From Paracoccus luteus (GTDB lineage Bacteria > Pseudomonadota > Alphaproteobacteria > Rhodobacterales > Rhodobacteraceae): 64,000 bases of DNA. Both the position numbers and the translations under genes were made by a program. The DNA lies in the NCBI RefSeq assembly GCF_004522155.1, contig NZ_SDEA01000011.1:1-64000 (forward strand), read 5' to 3'. Below the pieces are notes generated by a model that saw only the letters and a program-made list of their open reading frames with translations, made no database searches and had not been told where the DNA came from. Below are positions 1 through 7,457 of this stretch, piece by piece; within the stretch, counting starts at the first letter, position 1, and the number at the start of each line of letters is the position of its first letter.

Positions 1-516
1 AATGGAACGGGTAGCCCTCGGGCCGGACGCTTACTGATGAAGTGGGGAGAGCTTCAGTCAAACAAGCGCAAACCCATCGTTCCTATCAGCGGGCCGATGA
101 AGGATGTTCTCGAGCGGCTTCTTGTTTGTCATGGAGATGGATATCTCCTGAGGGCAGGGGGCAAGCCCCTCGCAGAAAGCTCGCGCAACTGGACCCAGAT
201 GATGCACCGCTTGGTGCAGCGATCCGAGATCGACAAGAACCTTGCGAAGGGACAGACGGGCGCCAACTGGTATTCCATCAGGCACACCTTCGGCGACTTT
301 CTGGCCGGGCGTGTGCCGGATTTCGCCATATCGGCGGTGATGGGCCACACCTCCATCACGACGTCCGAACGCGACCGCCTTTTCGCCGAAGGCTCGCCCA
401 CAACGGAGATCTACAAGCGCCGGCAACTCCAGCCCGTACTGGATGTGGGTGAGGCGTTGGAGGCTGCGTGGTGGCCCGAGATCGTCGCGCGGTCGAAGAC
501 CTTAGCGAATGGCTGA
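1..516 (+). CDS. tyrosine recombinase/phage integrase, 5' truncated by window edge
   Basis: The reading frame is open from base 1, so the gene starts outside the window; the first internal ATG is at 37. The visible 171 codons are the C-terminal catalytic domain of a site-specific tyrosine recombinase, which cuts and rejoins DNA for an integrative element. The box containing SIRHT (about base 272) matches the H-x-x-R/RH catalytic region, MGHTSI matches the second conserved histidine, and TTEIYKR near the end supplies the likely nucleophilic tyrosine. The next 400 bases hold a diverged second copy of this catalytic end and a parE remnant, so it sits in a decayed mobile island. Whether the whole gene is intact cannot be seen. 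Confidence 0.8.
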   Translation, partial: NGTGSPRAGRLLMKWGELQSNKRKPIVPISGPMKDVLERLLVCHGDGYLLRAGGKPLAESSRNWTQMMHRLVQRSEIDKNLAKGQTGANWYSIRHTFGDFLAGRVPDFAISAVMGHTSITTSERDRLFAEGSPTTEIYKRRQLQPVLDVGEALEAAWWPEIVARSKTLANG

Positions 517-522
517 GAGGCG

Positions 523-605
523 ATCACAGATACTGCCAGCCGGAGAACACAGCGAGGACGCGCATACCCTGCGCGTCCTCTTTGCTGTCGACATGGAAGC
601 TGGCA
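523..605 (-). pseudogene. parE toxin 3'-end remnant
   Basis: Read on the minus strand this segment encodes EDAQGMRVLAVFSG, which aligns with EDAQVVRVLAVFFGG in the intact parE about 420 bases to the right. Only the C-terminal third survives; towards position 635 the match is interrupted by small deletions and then joins the second recombinase fragment. It is evidence that an integrase-parE unit once existed in two diverged copies here. No start codon or ribosome binding site remains. Confidence 0.6.
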
Positions 606-621
606 CATCCGTGGTCACGCC

Positions 622-951
622 ATGGAGGCGTCCGGCGCGAACTGGTATTCGATCCGGCACACCTTCGGGGACTTCCTGGCGGGGCGCGTCGCGGATTTCG
701 CCATCTCCGCTGTGATGGAGCACACCTCTATCACGATTTCCGAACGGGATCGTTTGTTCGCCCGAGGCTCGCCTACAACCGAGATCTACAAGCGCCAGCA
801 GCTTCAGCTCGTTCTGGATGTAGGGGAGGCGCTGGAGGCGGAGTGGTGGCCCGAGATCGTCAAGCGGTGGAACACTTGGCACAGGGCTGACCGACGCGCT
901 CAGCGCGTCGGCGATCAGCCTTCCAGCAGCCTGATCAGCATCCGCCGGTGA
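622..951 (+). pseudogene. second tyrosine recombinase C-terminal fragment
   Basis: Codons from about 637 to 865 are a close homologue of the recombinase end at 262-495, with the same SIRHTFGDFLAGR block, an MEHTSI box in place of MGHTSI, and TTEIYKR. Most differences are silent third-base changes, so the two copies diverged under protein-level selection before this one was cut down. It lacks the N-terminal arm-binding and core-binding domains, begins at a fusion with a parE remnant, and its frame runs on into the 3' end of the opposite-strand parE. The G-to-E change in the histidine box adds to the case that it is dead. Confidence 0.65.
891..911 (-). terminator. hairpin directly after parE
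   Basis: A perfect 10-bp inverted repeat, CCGACGCGCT/AGCGCGTCGG, with a single-base centre, lies four bases beyond the parE stop codon on the minus strand. Position and stability suit a transcription terminator for parDE, although no T-run follows. Confidence 0.4.
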
Positions 952-1262
952 TGATCCTGCCCGCCGAAGAACACCGCGAGAACGCGCACGACCTGCGCGT
1001 CCTCGTTCGTGTCGAAATAGATGATGGCGCGCTCCTTGGTCACGCGCCGCAGGCCGGGCAGGAGACCGTGATCCAGAGTGCCTTGATGCGGGGCGTTGCC
1101 AAGCGCGAAGATCGCGTCCTCGATAGCCCTGACGCGCCGCGCCGCCTGCTCGAATGCCCGGTCCGTCGGCTCACCGAAGTCGAGCGCGGCGGCGAGCAGG
1201 AAGTCGAAGATCAGCGCCAGATCAAGATCGGCCTCTGCCGATCGCTCAACCGTCCAGGCCAA
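915..1262 (-). CDS. parE: ParE-type toxin of a type II toxin-antitoxin pair
   Basis: This 115-residue protein matches the RelE/ParE fold family, whose members poison gyrase (ParE) or cleave mRNA (RelE). The N-terminus WTVERSAEADLDLALIFDFL has the typical early helix, and the C-terminal half (LPGLRRVTKERAIIYF, then RVLAVFFGGQDH) is the beta-sheet core seen in ParE. I chose the TTG at 1262 because it gives the family's usual length and overlaps the end of parD by 17 bases, as expected for translational coupling; the open frame extends to 1463 but that part only shadows parD. The toxin is expected to be held by ParD and the complex to repress the shared promoter. Function as gyrase poison rather than RNase is inference. 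Confidence 0.8.
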   Translation of the reverse strand: MAWTVERSAEADLDLALIFDFLLAAALDFGEPTDRAFEQAARRVRAIEDAIFALGNAPHQGTLDHGLLPGLRRVTKERAIIYFDTNEDAQVVRVLAVFFGGQDHHRRMLIRLLEG

Positions 1263-1524
1263 GGGCCGCCCGTTTCCGTGCCAACATCGCTTCGGTGCGT
1301 TTGCGCGCCTCGTCGGCCCCAATGAAAGCGCCCGCGCGTCGCTGTTCCAGCAGGCTGCGCAAAGCGGCCGTGTCGGCCTCGCGCGCGTCGGTTTCTTCGT
1401 GGAGAAGGTCGAGCGCACGCTGGACGACGGCGCTGACGCTGGAATACTTCCCCTCGGCGACAAGACTGCGGGCGAAGGCGTCCTGTCGATCCGTTAGGGA
1501 GATCGAAGCCTTGACGGTCATCAT
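1246..1524 (-). CDS. parD: ParD-type antitoxin, ribbon-helix-helix
   Basis: The 92-residue product starts with a ribbon-helix-helix DNA-binding segment (KASISLTDRQDAFARSLV, then KYSSVSAVVQRALDLL) and ends in a charged helical tail that would wrap the toxin. This order is standard for ParD/CopG-like antitoxins, which neutralise ParE and autorepress the operon. Two adjacent ATG codons (1524 and 1521) can serve as start, preceded by an AAAGGG-like ribosome binding site. It is the first gene of the pair and overlaps parE by 17 bases. Upstream lie several copies of ACTGATGCA that are candidate operator sites. Confidence 0.82.
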   Translation of the reverse strand: MMTVKASISLTDRQDAFARSLVAEGKYSSVSAVVQRALDLLHEETDAREADTAALRSLLEQRRAGAFIGADEARKRTEAMLARKRAALGLDG

Positions 1525-1582
1525 CGTGAGCCCTTTGCTGGTGCTACCCAGTAGTATTCTGACTCATCCGCGATGACCCTGC

Positions 1583-1646
1583 AACTGCATCAGTTGGCTG
1601 GTGCAGCACTGATGTACAGCCCAAGGAACTGATGCAACTGATGCAG
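1583..1646. repeat. cluster of AACTGATGCA repeats upstream of parD
   Basis: The motif AACTGATGCA occurs as a palindrome AACTGCATCAGTT at 1583-1595, as a variant CACTGATGTA near 1608, and as two head-to-tail copies at 1627-1645. Their place 60-120 bases in front of parD suggests binding sites for the ParD ribbon-helix-helix dimer, which reads short repeated boxes; iterons of a lost replicon are an alternative. Confidence 0.5.
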
Positions 1647-1650
1647 AGTC

Positions 1651-1882
1651 CAAAAAATTACTTGAAGATCAAAATGATAGATTTGAACTAAGCTCATATG
1701 CACGACGTCCAGATCACGCGGGAGTCGCCGAACTATCGGCTGGGGTGATCAAGGTCTCGCAGGTCAGGCAAGCGCGGCCAAAGTCATGCGCCGGATCGGG
1801 CGCACCGCCGCGGCGGCGCGTCGCACCCGTTCGGAACGGCGCAACCGACCGCAAGGGCCAGCCCTAGTCCGAGGCGCGCTCC
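1651..1882. other. gene-free stretch with an AT-rich block
   Basis: Bases about 1648-1700 are clearly AT-rich against the GC-rich background and could hold promoter or integration-related DNA. The rest (1700-1882) has only short spurious frames with no recognisable protein. I see no RNA gene here. Confidence 0.4.
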
Positions 1883-2191
1883 GCGTCGCCATCGCGCGCG
1901 TGAGAGTCGCCGTCGCGCGCGTGGCGGATGACTGGCGGGTTTCATGTTGGCGGTTGTCATCCAGCGTCGCCTTCGCGCGCGTGGGAGATGAACAGCGAGA
2001 CGCTGGAAGATCGGATGAAGGGCCGCGTCGCCTTCGCGCGCGTGGGAGATGATCCCCCTTAGTTGAAAAGCGCCACAACGGCGCGGATCCGCGTCGCCTT
2101 CGCGCGCGTGGGAGATGATCCCGCTGTGTCCAGGACGCGGTTGTCGGCCGCCTTGCCGCGCGTCGCCTTCGCGCGCGTGGGAGATGATCCC
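1883..2191. CRISPR. short CRISPR-like repeat array without cas genes (candidate, partly decayed)
   Basis: A 30-base repeat beginning GTCGCCTTCGCGCGCGTGGG and ending AGATGATCCC occurs identically at 2027-2056, 2093-2122 and 2162-2191, with its 3' end altered at 1966-1995, further diverged at 1906-1935, and in a shortened copy at 1883-1903. The intervening sequences are unrelated to each other and measure 30, 31, 36 and 39 bases. The GATGATCCC end and GC-rich middle look like type I-E repeats by eye. Against a live array: only three identical repeats, uneven spacer length, decay at one end, and no cas gene in the window. A degenerate 60-69-base tandem repeat is the alternative. Confidence 0.5.
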
Positions 2192-2368
2192 AGCGCGACG
2201 TGTTCCTCACGGGGTTCGGCGCGTCGTCCATCTCGCACGGGACACCATCCGGCATCTTCTGCCGTGCCGAAGGCGGGCCGGCCCCACGGCTTTCGGTCGC
2301 TGACCGCGCGCCCACCCGCCGGCTGCAATCGCTGTTCGCCACCTGCCCGACGCGGTATCATCCGCATC
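2192..2368. other. leader region before the hydrolase-LuxR gene
   Basis: About 180 bases between the last repeat and the next start codon. The frame of the downstream gene is open through it but its translation is arginine- and proline-rich and runs through the repeats, so I treat it as non-coding. A half match (CGGGACA at about 2238) to the palindromes seen before the methyltransferase gene is present. Confidence 0.3.
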
Positions 2369-3427
2369 ATGAGTCTGCGTCAGAGCATCCGATTTTGCGC
2401 GTCGGCAGACGGGACACGGATCGCAGTCGCCTCCTGCGGGACCGGGCCGGTGATCCTTCGCGCCGCGCACTGGCTGAGCCATGTGGACTATGACCTGGCA
2501 AGCCCGGTCTGGCGCCCGTGGGTTCAGGCGCTGGCGGTGCGGAATCGCTTTGTGCGCTATGATCCGCGGGGCTGCGGCCTGTCCGACCGCTTTGTGGCCG
2601 ACCTGTCGGTCGATGCCTGGCAGGCCGACCTCGAGGCGGTGGCGGCGACCGTGGACGAGCCGCGCTTTGTGCTGCTGGGCCAGTCGCAGGGCGGGTCGCT
2701 GGCCATCACCTATGCCCTGCGTCACCCCGAGCGGGTGTCGCGGCTGGTTCTGGTCAACGCCTATGCGCGCGGCGCGCGGGCGCGGGCGACCAGCGACGCC
2801 CAGCTGCTTGAGGCCGAGACGCTGGTGAACTTCATCCGCATCGGCTGGGGCCGCGAGAATCCGGCGTTCTGCCATTTCTTCACCAACCTGTTCATCCCCG
2901 GCGGCACGCCCGAGCAGCATCGCTGGTGGGGCGATCTGGAGCGCGAGACCGCAAGCCCCGAGGTGGCGGCGGCCCTGCTGCGGGAAATGCAGGGGATCGA
3001 CGTCCTGACCCAGGCCGCGCAGCTGCGGTTGCCGACGCTGATCATGCACTGCCGCGGCGACATGCGCGTGCCCTTCGACGAGGGGCGCAGGCTCGCGGCC
3101 GTGATCCCCGGCGCGCGGTTCGTGCCGCTGGACAGCGCCAATCACGTGCTGTTGGCGCACGAGCCGGCGTGGAGGATGTTTCACGCCGAGCTGGCGCAGT
3201 TTCTGGAACAGGACGGCCCCCCGCAGGCCCGCGCGATGCGCGAGGCGGGGCTGACCCCGGCCGAGACGGACGTCCTGCGGCTTGTCGCCGAGGGGCTGGA
3301 CAATGCCGCGATCGCGGCGCGGCTGGGCAAAAGCCAGAAGACGGTCAGGAACCAGCTTTCCGTCGTCTTCGACAAGCTTGGCGTGACGACACGCGCGCAG
3401 GCGATCGTGATGACGCTGGCCGAATAG
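2369..3427 (+). CDS. alpha/beta-hydrolase fused to a C-terminal LuxR-type HTH regulator
   Basis: The 352-residue protein has two parts. Residues about 1-285 form an alpha/beta-hydrolase fold with the oxyanion region RYDPRGCGLSD, a nucleophile elbow GQSQGG (Ser about 106), a late acid in the HCRGD segment and a catalytic-type histidine in SANHVLL. Residues about 294-348 are a LuxR/GerE helix-turn-helix (LTPAETDVLRLVAEG, then AARLGKSQKTVRNQL). Such fusions are inferred to sense or process a small ester- or lactone-like ligand and control transcription; ligand and target are unknown. I chose the ATG at 2369 because the hydrolase fold begins there and the upstream extension is low-complexity translation of the repeat array. 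The next gene is preceded by two matching palindromes that could be its operators. Confidence 0.85.
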   Translation: MSLRQSIRFCASADGTRIAVASCGTGPVILRAAHWLSHVDYDLASPVWRPWVQALAVRNRFVRYDPRGCGLSDRFVADLSVDAWQADLEAVAATVDEPRFVLLGQSQGGSLAITYALRHPERVSRLVLVNAYARGARARATSDAQLLEAETLVNFIRIGWGRENPAFCHFFTNLFIPGGTPEQHRWWGDLERETASPEVAAALLREMQGIDVLTQAAQLRLPTLIMHCRGDMRVPFDEGRRLAAVIPGARFVPLDSANHVLLAHEPAWRMFHAELAQFLEQDGPPQARAMREAGLTPAETDVLRLVAEGLDNAAIAARLGKSQKTVRNQLSVVFDKLGVTTRAQAIVMTLAE

Positions 3428-3444
3428 CCGATCCGCCCGTCACC

Positions 3445-3500
3445 GGGACATCTGTCCCATCCGGCGGCCCCTGTTTCCGCCGCCGCGGGACGCCCGTCCC
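3445..3500. promoter_or_regulatory. pair of 14-bp palindromes, candidate operators
   Basis: GGGACATCTGTCCC (3445-3458) and GGGACGCCCGTCCC (3487-3500) share the form GGGAC-N4-GTCCC, both are followed by AT, and their starts lie 42 bases apart, four helical turns. They sit between the LuxR-fusion regulator and the methyltransferase gene, which suggests cooperative binding of a dimeric regulator. Terminator hairpins would be an alternative, but two matched sites on one helix face favour protein binding. Confidence 0.5.
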
Positions 3501-3572
3501 ATGCGCGCGGGCGGGGCCGGGCGCACCCTGCCGACAGGGCATCCGGGGGGATGCCGATGACAGGAGGCCGTC

Positions 3573-4622
3573 ATGGCACAGGTTGACGAAGCAAGGCTCA
3601 ACGATCTTGTGGGCCGGGTTCTGGGCGATCTCGGCGGCGCGGTCAGCGTGCCGCTGGTGCGGATCGGCGACGCGCTGGGGCTGTATCGCGCGCTGGCCGA
3701 GATCGGCCCCGCGGACGAGCGCGAGCTGGCGACGGCCGCCGCGTGCGACATCCGCTATATCCGCGAATGGCTGTCCGCGCAGGCGGCGTCCGGCTATGTG
3801 ACGCACGAGGGCGGCCGCTTTTGGCTGACGCCCGAGCAGGCGATGGTCTTTGCCCAGCCCGACAGCCCCGTGGCGCTGATCGGAGCCTTCGACACCGCCG
3901 CGGCGATGATGGAGAACCAGCCCAAGGTGCAGGCGGCCTTCAAGACCGGCAAGGGCGTCGCTTGGGGCGATCAGGCGGGATGCCTGTTCTGCGCAGTGGC
4001 CCGCATGTTCCGGCCGGGCTATGTGAACGCGCTGGTGCAGGAATGGCTGCCGGCGCTGGGCGGCGTCGCAGAGCGGCTGTCCCAAGGGGCTAAGGTGGCC
4101 GATGTCGGCTGCGGCCACGGCATATCGACCATCCTGATGGCGCAGGCGTTCCCCCGGTCCGAGTTCGTGGGCATCGACTTCCACATGGGTTCGATCGCCG
4201 CCGCCACGGCGCACGCCCGCGCGCATCAGGTGGACAACGTCACGTTCGAGGTCGGGCGCGCGCAGGATTTTCCGGGCCGGGACTTTGACCTGGTCACCTG
4301 TTTCGACTGCCTGCACGACATGGGCGACCCGCAGGCCGCGGCCAGCCATATCCGCCAGGCGCTGAAGCCCGACGGCACCTGGATGGTGGTCGAACCCGCC
4401 GCTGGCGACACGCTGGACGAGAACCTCAACCCGGTCGGGCGGCTTTACTATTCCGCCTCGACGATGATCTGCGTGCCGACATCGCTGGCGCAGGAAACGG
4501 GTTTGGCGCTGGGGGCGCAGGCCGGCGAGAGGAAACTGTCCGAAATCATCCGCGCCGGGGGGTTCAGCCACGTTCGCAAGGCCGCCCAGACGCCGCTGAA
4601 CATGGTGCTTGAGGCGACGTGA
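3573..4622 (+). CDS. class I SAM-dependent methyltransferase with N-terminal winged helix
   Basis: The 349-residue product has an N-terminal winged-helix dimerisation region (about residues 15-90, with RELATAAACDIRYIREWLSA) and a Rossmann-like methyltransferase domain. Motif I is VADVGCGHGIS (about residue 174 on), the acidic end of strand two is FVGIDF, and FDLVTCFDCLHD fits motif IV. This arrangement resembles the O-methyltransferase-like proteins of the Rv2258c type, found in varied secondary-metabolite or small-molecule contexts; the substrate is unknown. An AGGAGG ribosome binding site lies before the ATG. The last 20 codons with the stop and following DNA are repeated in tandem downstream. 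It lies next to the hydrolase-LuxR regulator, probably its controller. Confidence 0.85.
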   Translation: MAQVDEARLNDLVGRVLGDLGGAVSVPLVRIGDALGLYRALAEIGPADERELATAAACDIRYIREWLSAQAASGYVTHEGGRFWLTPEQAMVFAQPDSPVALIGAFDTAAAMMENQPKVQAAFKTGKGVAWGDQAGCLFCAVARMFRPGYVNALVQEWLPALGGVAERLSQGAKVADVGCGHGISTILMAQAFPRSEFVGIDFHMGSIAAATAHARAHQVDNVTFEVGRAQDFPGRDFDLVTCFDCLHDMGDPQAAASHIRQALKPDGTWMVVEPAAGDTLDENLNPVGRLYYSASTMICVPTSLAQETGLALGAQAGERKLSEIIRAGGFSHVRKAAQTPLNMVLEAT

Positions 4623-4918
4623 GGGGCGGATGGCGGCCGGGTGAGCGGCAGGGGCGGGCCGTGGCTTGCGGCCCGGCGGGTTCAGCCACGTTCGCAAGGC
4701 CGCCCGGACGCCGCTGAACATGGTGCTTGAGGCGACGTGAGGGGGCGGATGGCGGCCGGGTGAGCGGCAGGGGCGGGCCGTGGCTTGCCGCGCCAGCGGG
4801 TTCAGCCACGTCCGCAAGGCCGCCCGGACGCCGCTGAACATGGTGCTTGAGGCGACGTGAGGGTCGGATGGCGGCCGGGTGAGCGGCAGGGGCGGGCCGT
4901 GGCTTGCGGCCCGGCGGA
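4563..4918 (+). repeat. three tandem copies of a 118-120 bp unit containing the methyltransferase 3' end
   Basis: Units start at 4563, 4681 and 4801, each opening with TTCAGCCACGT and carrying the final codons ending in NMVLEAT plus stop, then about 60 bases of GC-rich spacer. The copies differ by only a few bases, for example CAGACG against CGGACG, and CGTTCGC against CGTCCGC in the third. The first unit is the true gene end; the second and third have no start codon. Confidence 0.9.
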
Positions 4919-5153
4919 CCGGGCCGCGCCAGGCCATCGGCCAACATGCCCGGCCGACGAAACCGATGCGCGGCGTTGGCGTTGACAGGGGAACGCTCCG
5001 GCCAGGCTGCAGGCATCGGCGGTGCTGGCCCGTGCGGCCCCGTGCGGCACGGTTCCACCCGCCAGGTCAGCCACCGCCGGGCCGGTTCCCCGGCCTGCAC
5101 GCCGGTTCGTCCCCGCGCGCCCACGGGCGTCCCACAGCCCACGAGGTGCGCCC
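4919..5153. other. GC-rich gap before the molybdopterin oxidoreductase
   Basis: Beyond the last tandem unit the sequence carries no credible coding frame of its own; the downstream gene's frame stays open but without domain similarity. I see no hairpin or box that I would name. Confidence 0.3.
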
Positions 5154-7439
5154 ATGCCCGGCAGTTTTCCCGATCCGCAGGCCGAACAAGACCCCGACAC
5201 GCCCCATTACGACGGCCCGGCCGGCGGCTGGGGCTCGCTCGAGGGGCTGGGCCGCGTCCTGCTGGGCGAGCCGCCTTCGGCGGGTGCGCTGAACACGCTG
5301 CGCCGCCAGAACAAGCCCGGCGGGCACATGTGCACGTCCTGCGCTTGGGCCAAGCCCGCAAAGCCCCACGTGGCAGAGTTCTGCGAGAACGGGGCCAAGG
5401 CCACGATCTGGGATCTGGCGCGGGCCACTTGCGACCCGCAGGTGCTGGCGGACAAGCCCGTCGCCGAACTGGCCGCGCTGAGCGATCACGAGCTGGAGGC
5501 GCTGGGCCGGCTGACCCACCCGATGCGCTTCGATCCCGACACCGGCTGCTATGTCCCGACCGGCTGGGACGAAGCGTTCCGCGGCATCGGCGCGGCGCTG
5601 CAACGGCTGGACCCGAAATCCGTCGTCTTCTACACCTCGGGTCGGGCCAGCCTTGAAACCTCGTTCATGTGGCAGCTGTTCGCGCGGCTTTACGGCCACA
5701 ACAACCTGCCCGATTCGTCCAACATGTGCCACGAGACGACCAGCGTGGCGCTGAAGAAGTTCATCGGCTCGCCGGTCGGCACCTGCGTGCTGGACGACTT
5801 CGACCACTGCGACATGATGCTGTTTCTTGGCCAGAACACCGGGTCCAGCAGCCCGCGGTTCCTGCACAACATCCAGCGCGCGGTGGAACGGGGCTGCAAG
5901 GTCGTGACCCTGAACCCGGTGCGCGAACCGGGCCTGCTGCGGTTCCGCAACCCGCAGCGGGTGACGCAGATGCTGGGCGGATCGACCGAGATCTCGGACC
6001 TGTATCTGCAGGTGCGTCCCGGCGGCGACCTGGCGGCGATCCTGGGGCTGATCAAGCACGTGCTGGAACTGGACGCGGCGCAGGGCGGCATCCTGGACCG
6101 CGACTTCATCGCCAGCCACACGACCGGGTTCGAGGCGCTGAAAGCGCATGCCGAGGCGACCGGATGGGAGCAGATCGAGGCGCATTCCGGCCTGTCGCGG
6201 GACCATCTGCGGCAGGTGGCGGCGATCTATGCGGGGTCAAAGGCGGCGGTCTTCATGTATGGCATGGGGCTGACCCAGCATGTGCACGGCGGCGAGACGC
6301 TGGGGATGCTGGTCAATCTGATGCTGCTGCGCGGCAGTATCGGGCGGCTGGGGGCGGGCATCTCGCCGGTGCGGGGGCATTCCAACGTGCAGGGCCAGCG
6401 CACTGTCGGCATTTCCGAAAAGCCCGAACTGGTCCCCTTGGACAGGCTGGCCGACCTGTTCGCCTTTGATCCGCCGCGCGACGAGGGGCGGACGACCGTC
6501 ACCGCTGCCGAAGGGATCATCGACGGGTCCGTGCGCGGGTTTCTGCAACTGGGCGGCAATTTCGCCCACTCGATCCCCGACACCGAACGCGTGCGGCCGC
6601 ACTGGGCGGGGCTGGACCTTGTGGTGAGCGTGGCGACCAAACTGAACCGCTCGCATCTGTCGCCGGGGCGCGAGACGTGGCTGCTGCCCTGCCTCGTGCG
6701 GGCCGAGGAGGACATGCAGGCCAGCGGCGCGCAGACGGTGTCCATCGAGGATTCGCTGTCGCACATCCACGCTTCGCTGGGCAAGAACGCGCCCGCCGCC
6801 GACACGCTGCTGTCGGAACCGGCCATCGTGGCGGGCATCGCCAGGGCGACATTGCCCCCGAACGCGCGGGTGCCGTGGGACGACTGGGTGGCCGACTATG
6901 CCCGCGTCCGGTCGGTGATCGAGCGGGTGTGGCCCGACCAGTTCGCCGAATACGAGACGCGGATGCGCCAGCCCGGCGGGTTCCACAAGGGCAACAAGGC
7001 GCGCGAGCGGATCTGGCAGACCGAAAGCGGCAAGGCCGAGTTCTCGGTCCCTGCGGTCGCGTCGGGCCTTGGCCGCGATCTGCGGGCGGGCGAATACACG
7101 CTGGTCACGCTGCGGTCGAACGACCAGTTCAACACCACGATCTATGGCTATGACGACCGGCTGCGCGCGCTGAAGGGCAACCGCATGATCGTCCTGATGA
7201 GCCCCGCCGACGTCGCCCGCGCGGGTCTCGCCGAAGGCCAGCAGGTGACGATGATCTGCGCCGAGGATGACGGCCACCACCGCGCCGTCGCCGGGCTGAC
7301 GGTCACGCCCTATGACCTGCCCGACCGCTGCGTCGCGGCCTATTACCCCGAGGTGAACGCGCTTGTGCCGGTCGGGCTGCACGACCGGATGTCCAAGACC
7401 CCGGCCTACAAGGGGACGCCGGTCAGGATCGAGGCGTGA
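5154..7439 (+). CDS. FdhF/YdeP-family molybdopterin oxidoreductase
   Basis: At 761 residues this is a large subunit of the DMSO-reductase superfamily, which carries a bis-MGD molybdenum cofactor. The N-terminal MCTSCAWAKP and a later Cys (EFCENG) resemble the short iron-sulfur region of the YdeP subgroup. The segments VVFYTSGRASLETSF, MLFLGQNTGSSSP and FMYGMGLTQHVHGG are typical cofactor-domain blocks, and the C-terminal molydopterin-dinucleotide-binding domain begins near YTLVTLRSNDQFNTTIYGY. Members are cytoplasmic with uncertain substrates; E. coli YdeP is linked to acid resistance and some relatives are called formate dehydrogenases. I chose the ATG at 5154 behind GAGG. The molybdate transporter ends 18 bases away on the opposite strand, which fits a need for molybdenum. 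Confidence 0.85.
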   Translation: MPGSFPDPQAEQDPDTPHYDGPAGGWGSLEGLGRVLLGEPPSAGALNTLRRQNKPGGHMCTSCAWAKPAKPHVAEFCENGAKATIWDLARATCDPQVLADKPVAELAALSDHELEALGRLTHPMRFDPDTGCYVPTGWDEAFRGIGAALQRLDPKSVVFYTSGRASLETSFMWQLFARLYGHNNLPDSSNMCHETTSVALKKFIGSPVGTCVLDDFDHCDMMLFLGQNTGSSSPRFLHNIQRAVERGCKVVTLNPVREPGLLRFRNPQRVTQMLGGSTEISDLYLQVRPGGDLAAILGLIKHVLELDAAQGGILDRDFIASHTTGFEALKAHAEATGWEQIEAHSGLSRDHLRQVAAIYAGSKAAVFMYGMGLTQHVHGGETLGMLVNLMLLRGSIGRLGAGISPVRGHSNVQGQRTVGISEKPELVPLDRLADLFAFDPPRDEGRTTVTAAEGIIDGSVRGFLQLGGNFAHSIPDTERVRPHWAGLDLVVSVATKLNRSHLSPGRETWLLPCLVRAEEDMQASGAQTVSIEDSLSHIHASLGKNAPAADTLLSEPAIVAGIARATLPPNARVPWDDWVADYARVRSVIERVWPDQFAEYETRMRQPGGFHKGNKARERIWQTESGKAEFSVPAVASGLGRDLRAGEYTLVTLRSNDQFNTTIYGYDDRLRALKGNRMIVLMSPADVARAGLAEGQQVTMICAEDDGHHRAVAGLTVTPYDLPDRCVAAYYPEVNALVPVGLHDRMSKTPAYKGTPVRIEA

Positions 7440-7457
7440 GGCTGTGCGGCCGTCAAC

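Noticed and set aside
1764-2342. 192-codon minus-strand frame with repeated RARRRR
   Set aside because: It only reads through the CRISPR-like repeats; the repeated residues mirror the repeat unit and no domain is present.
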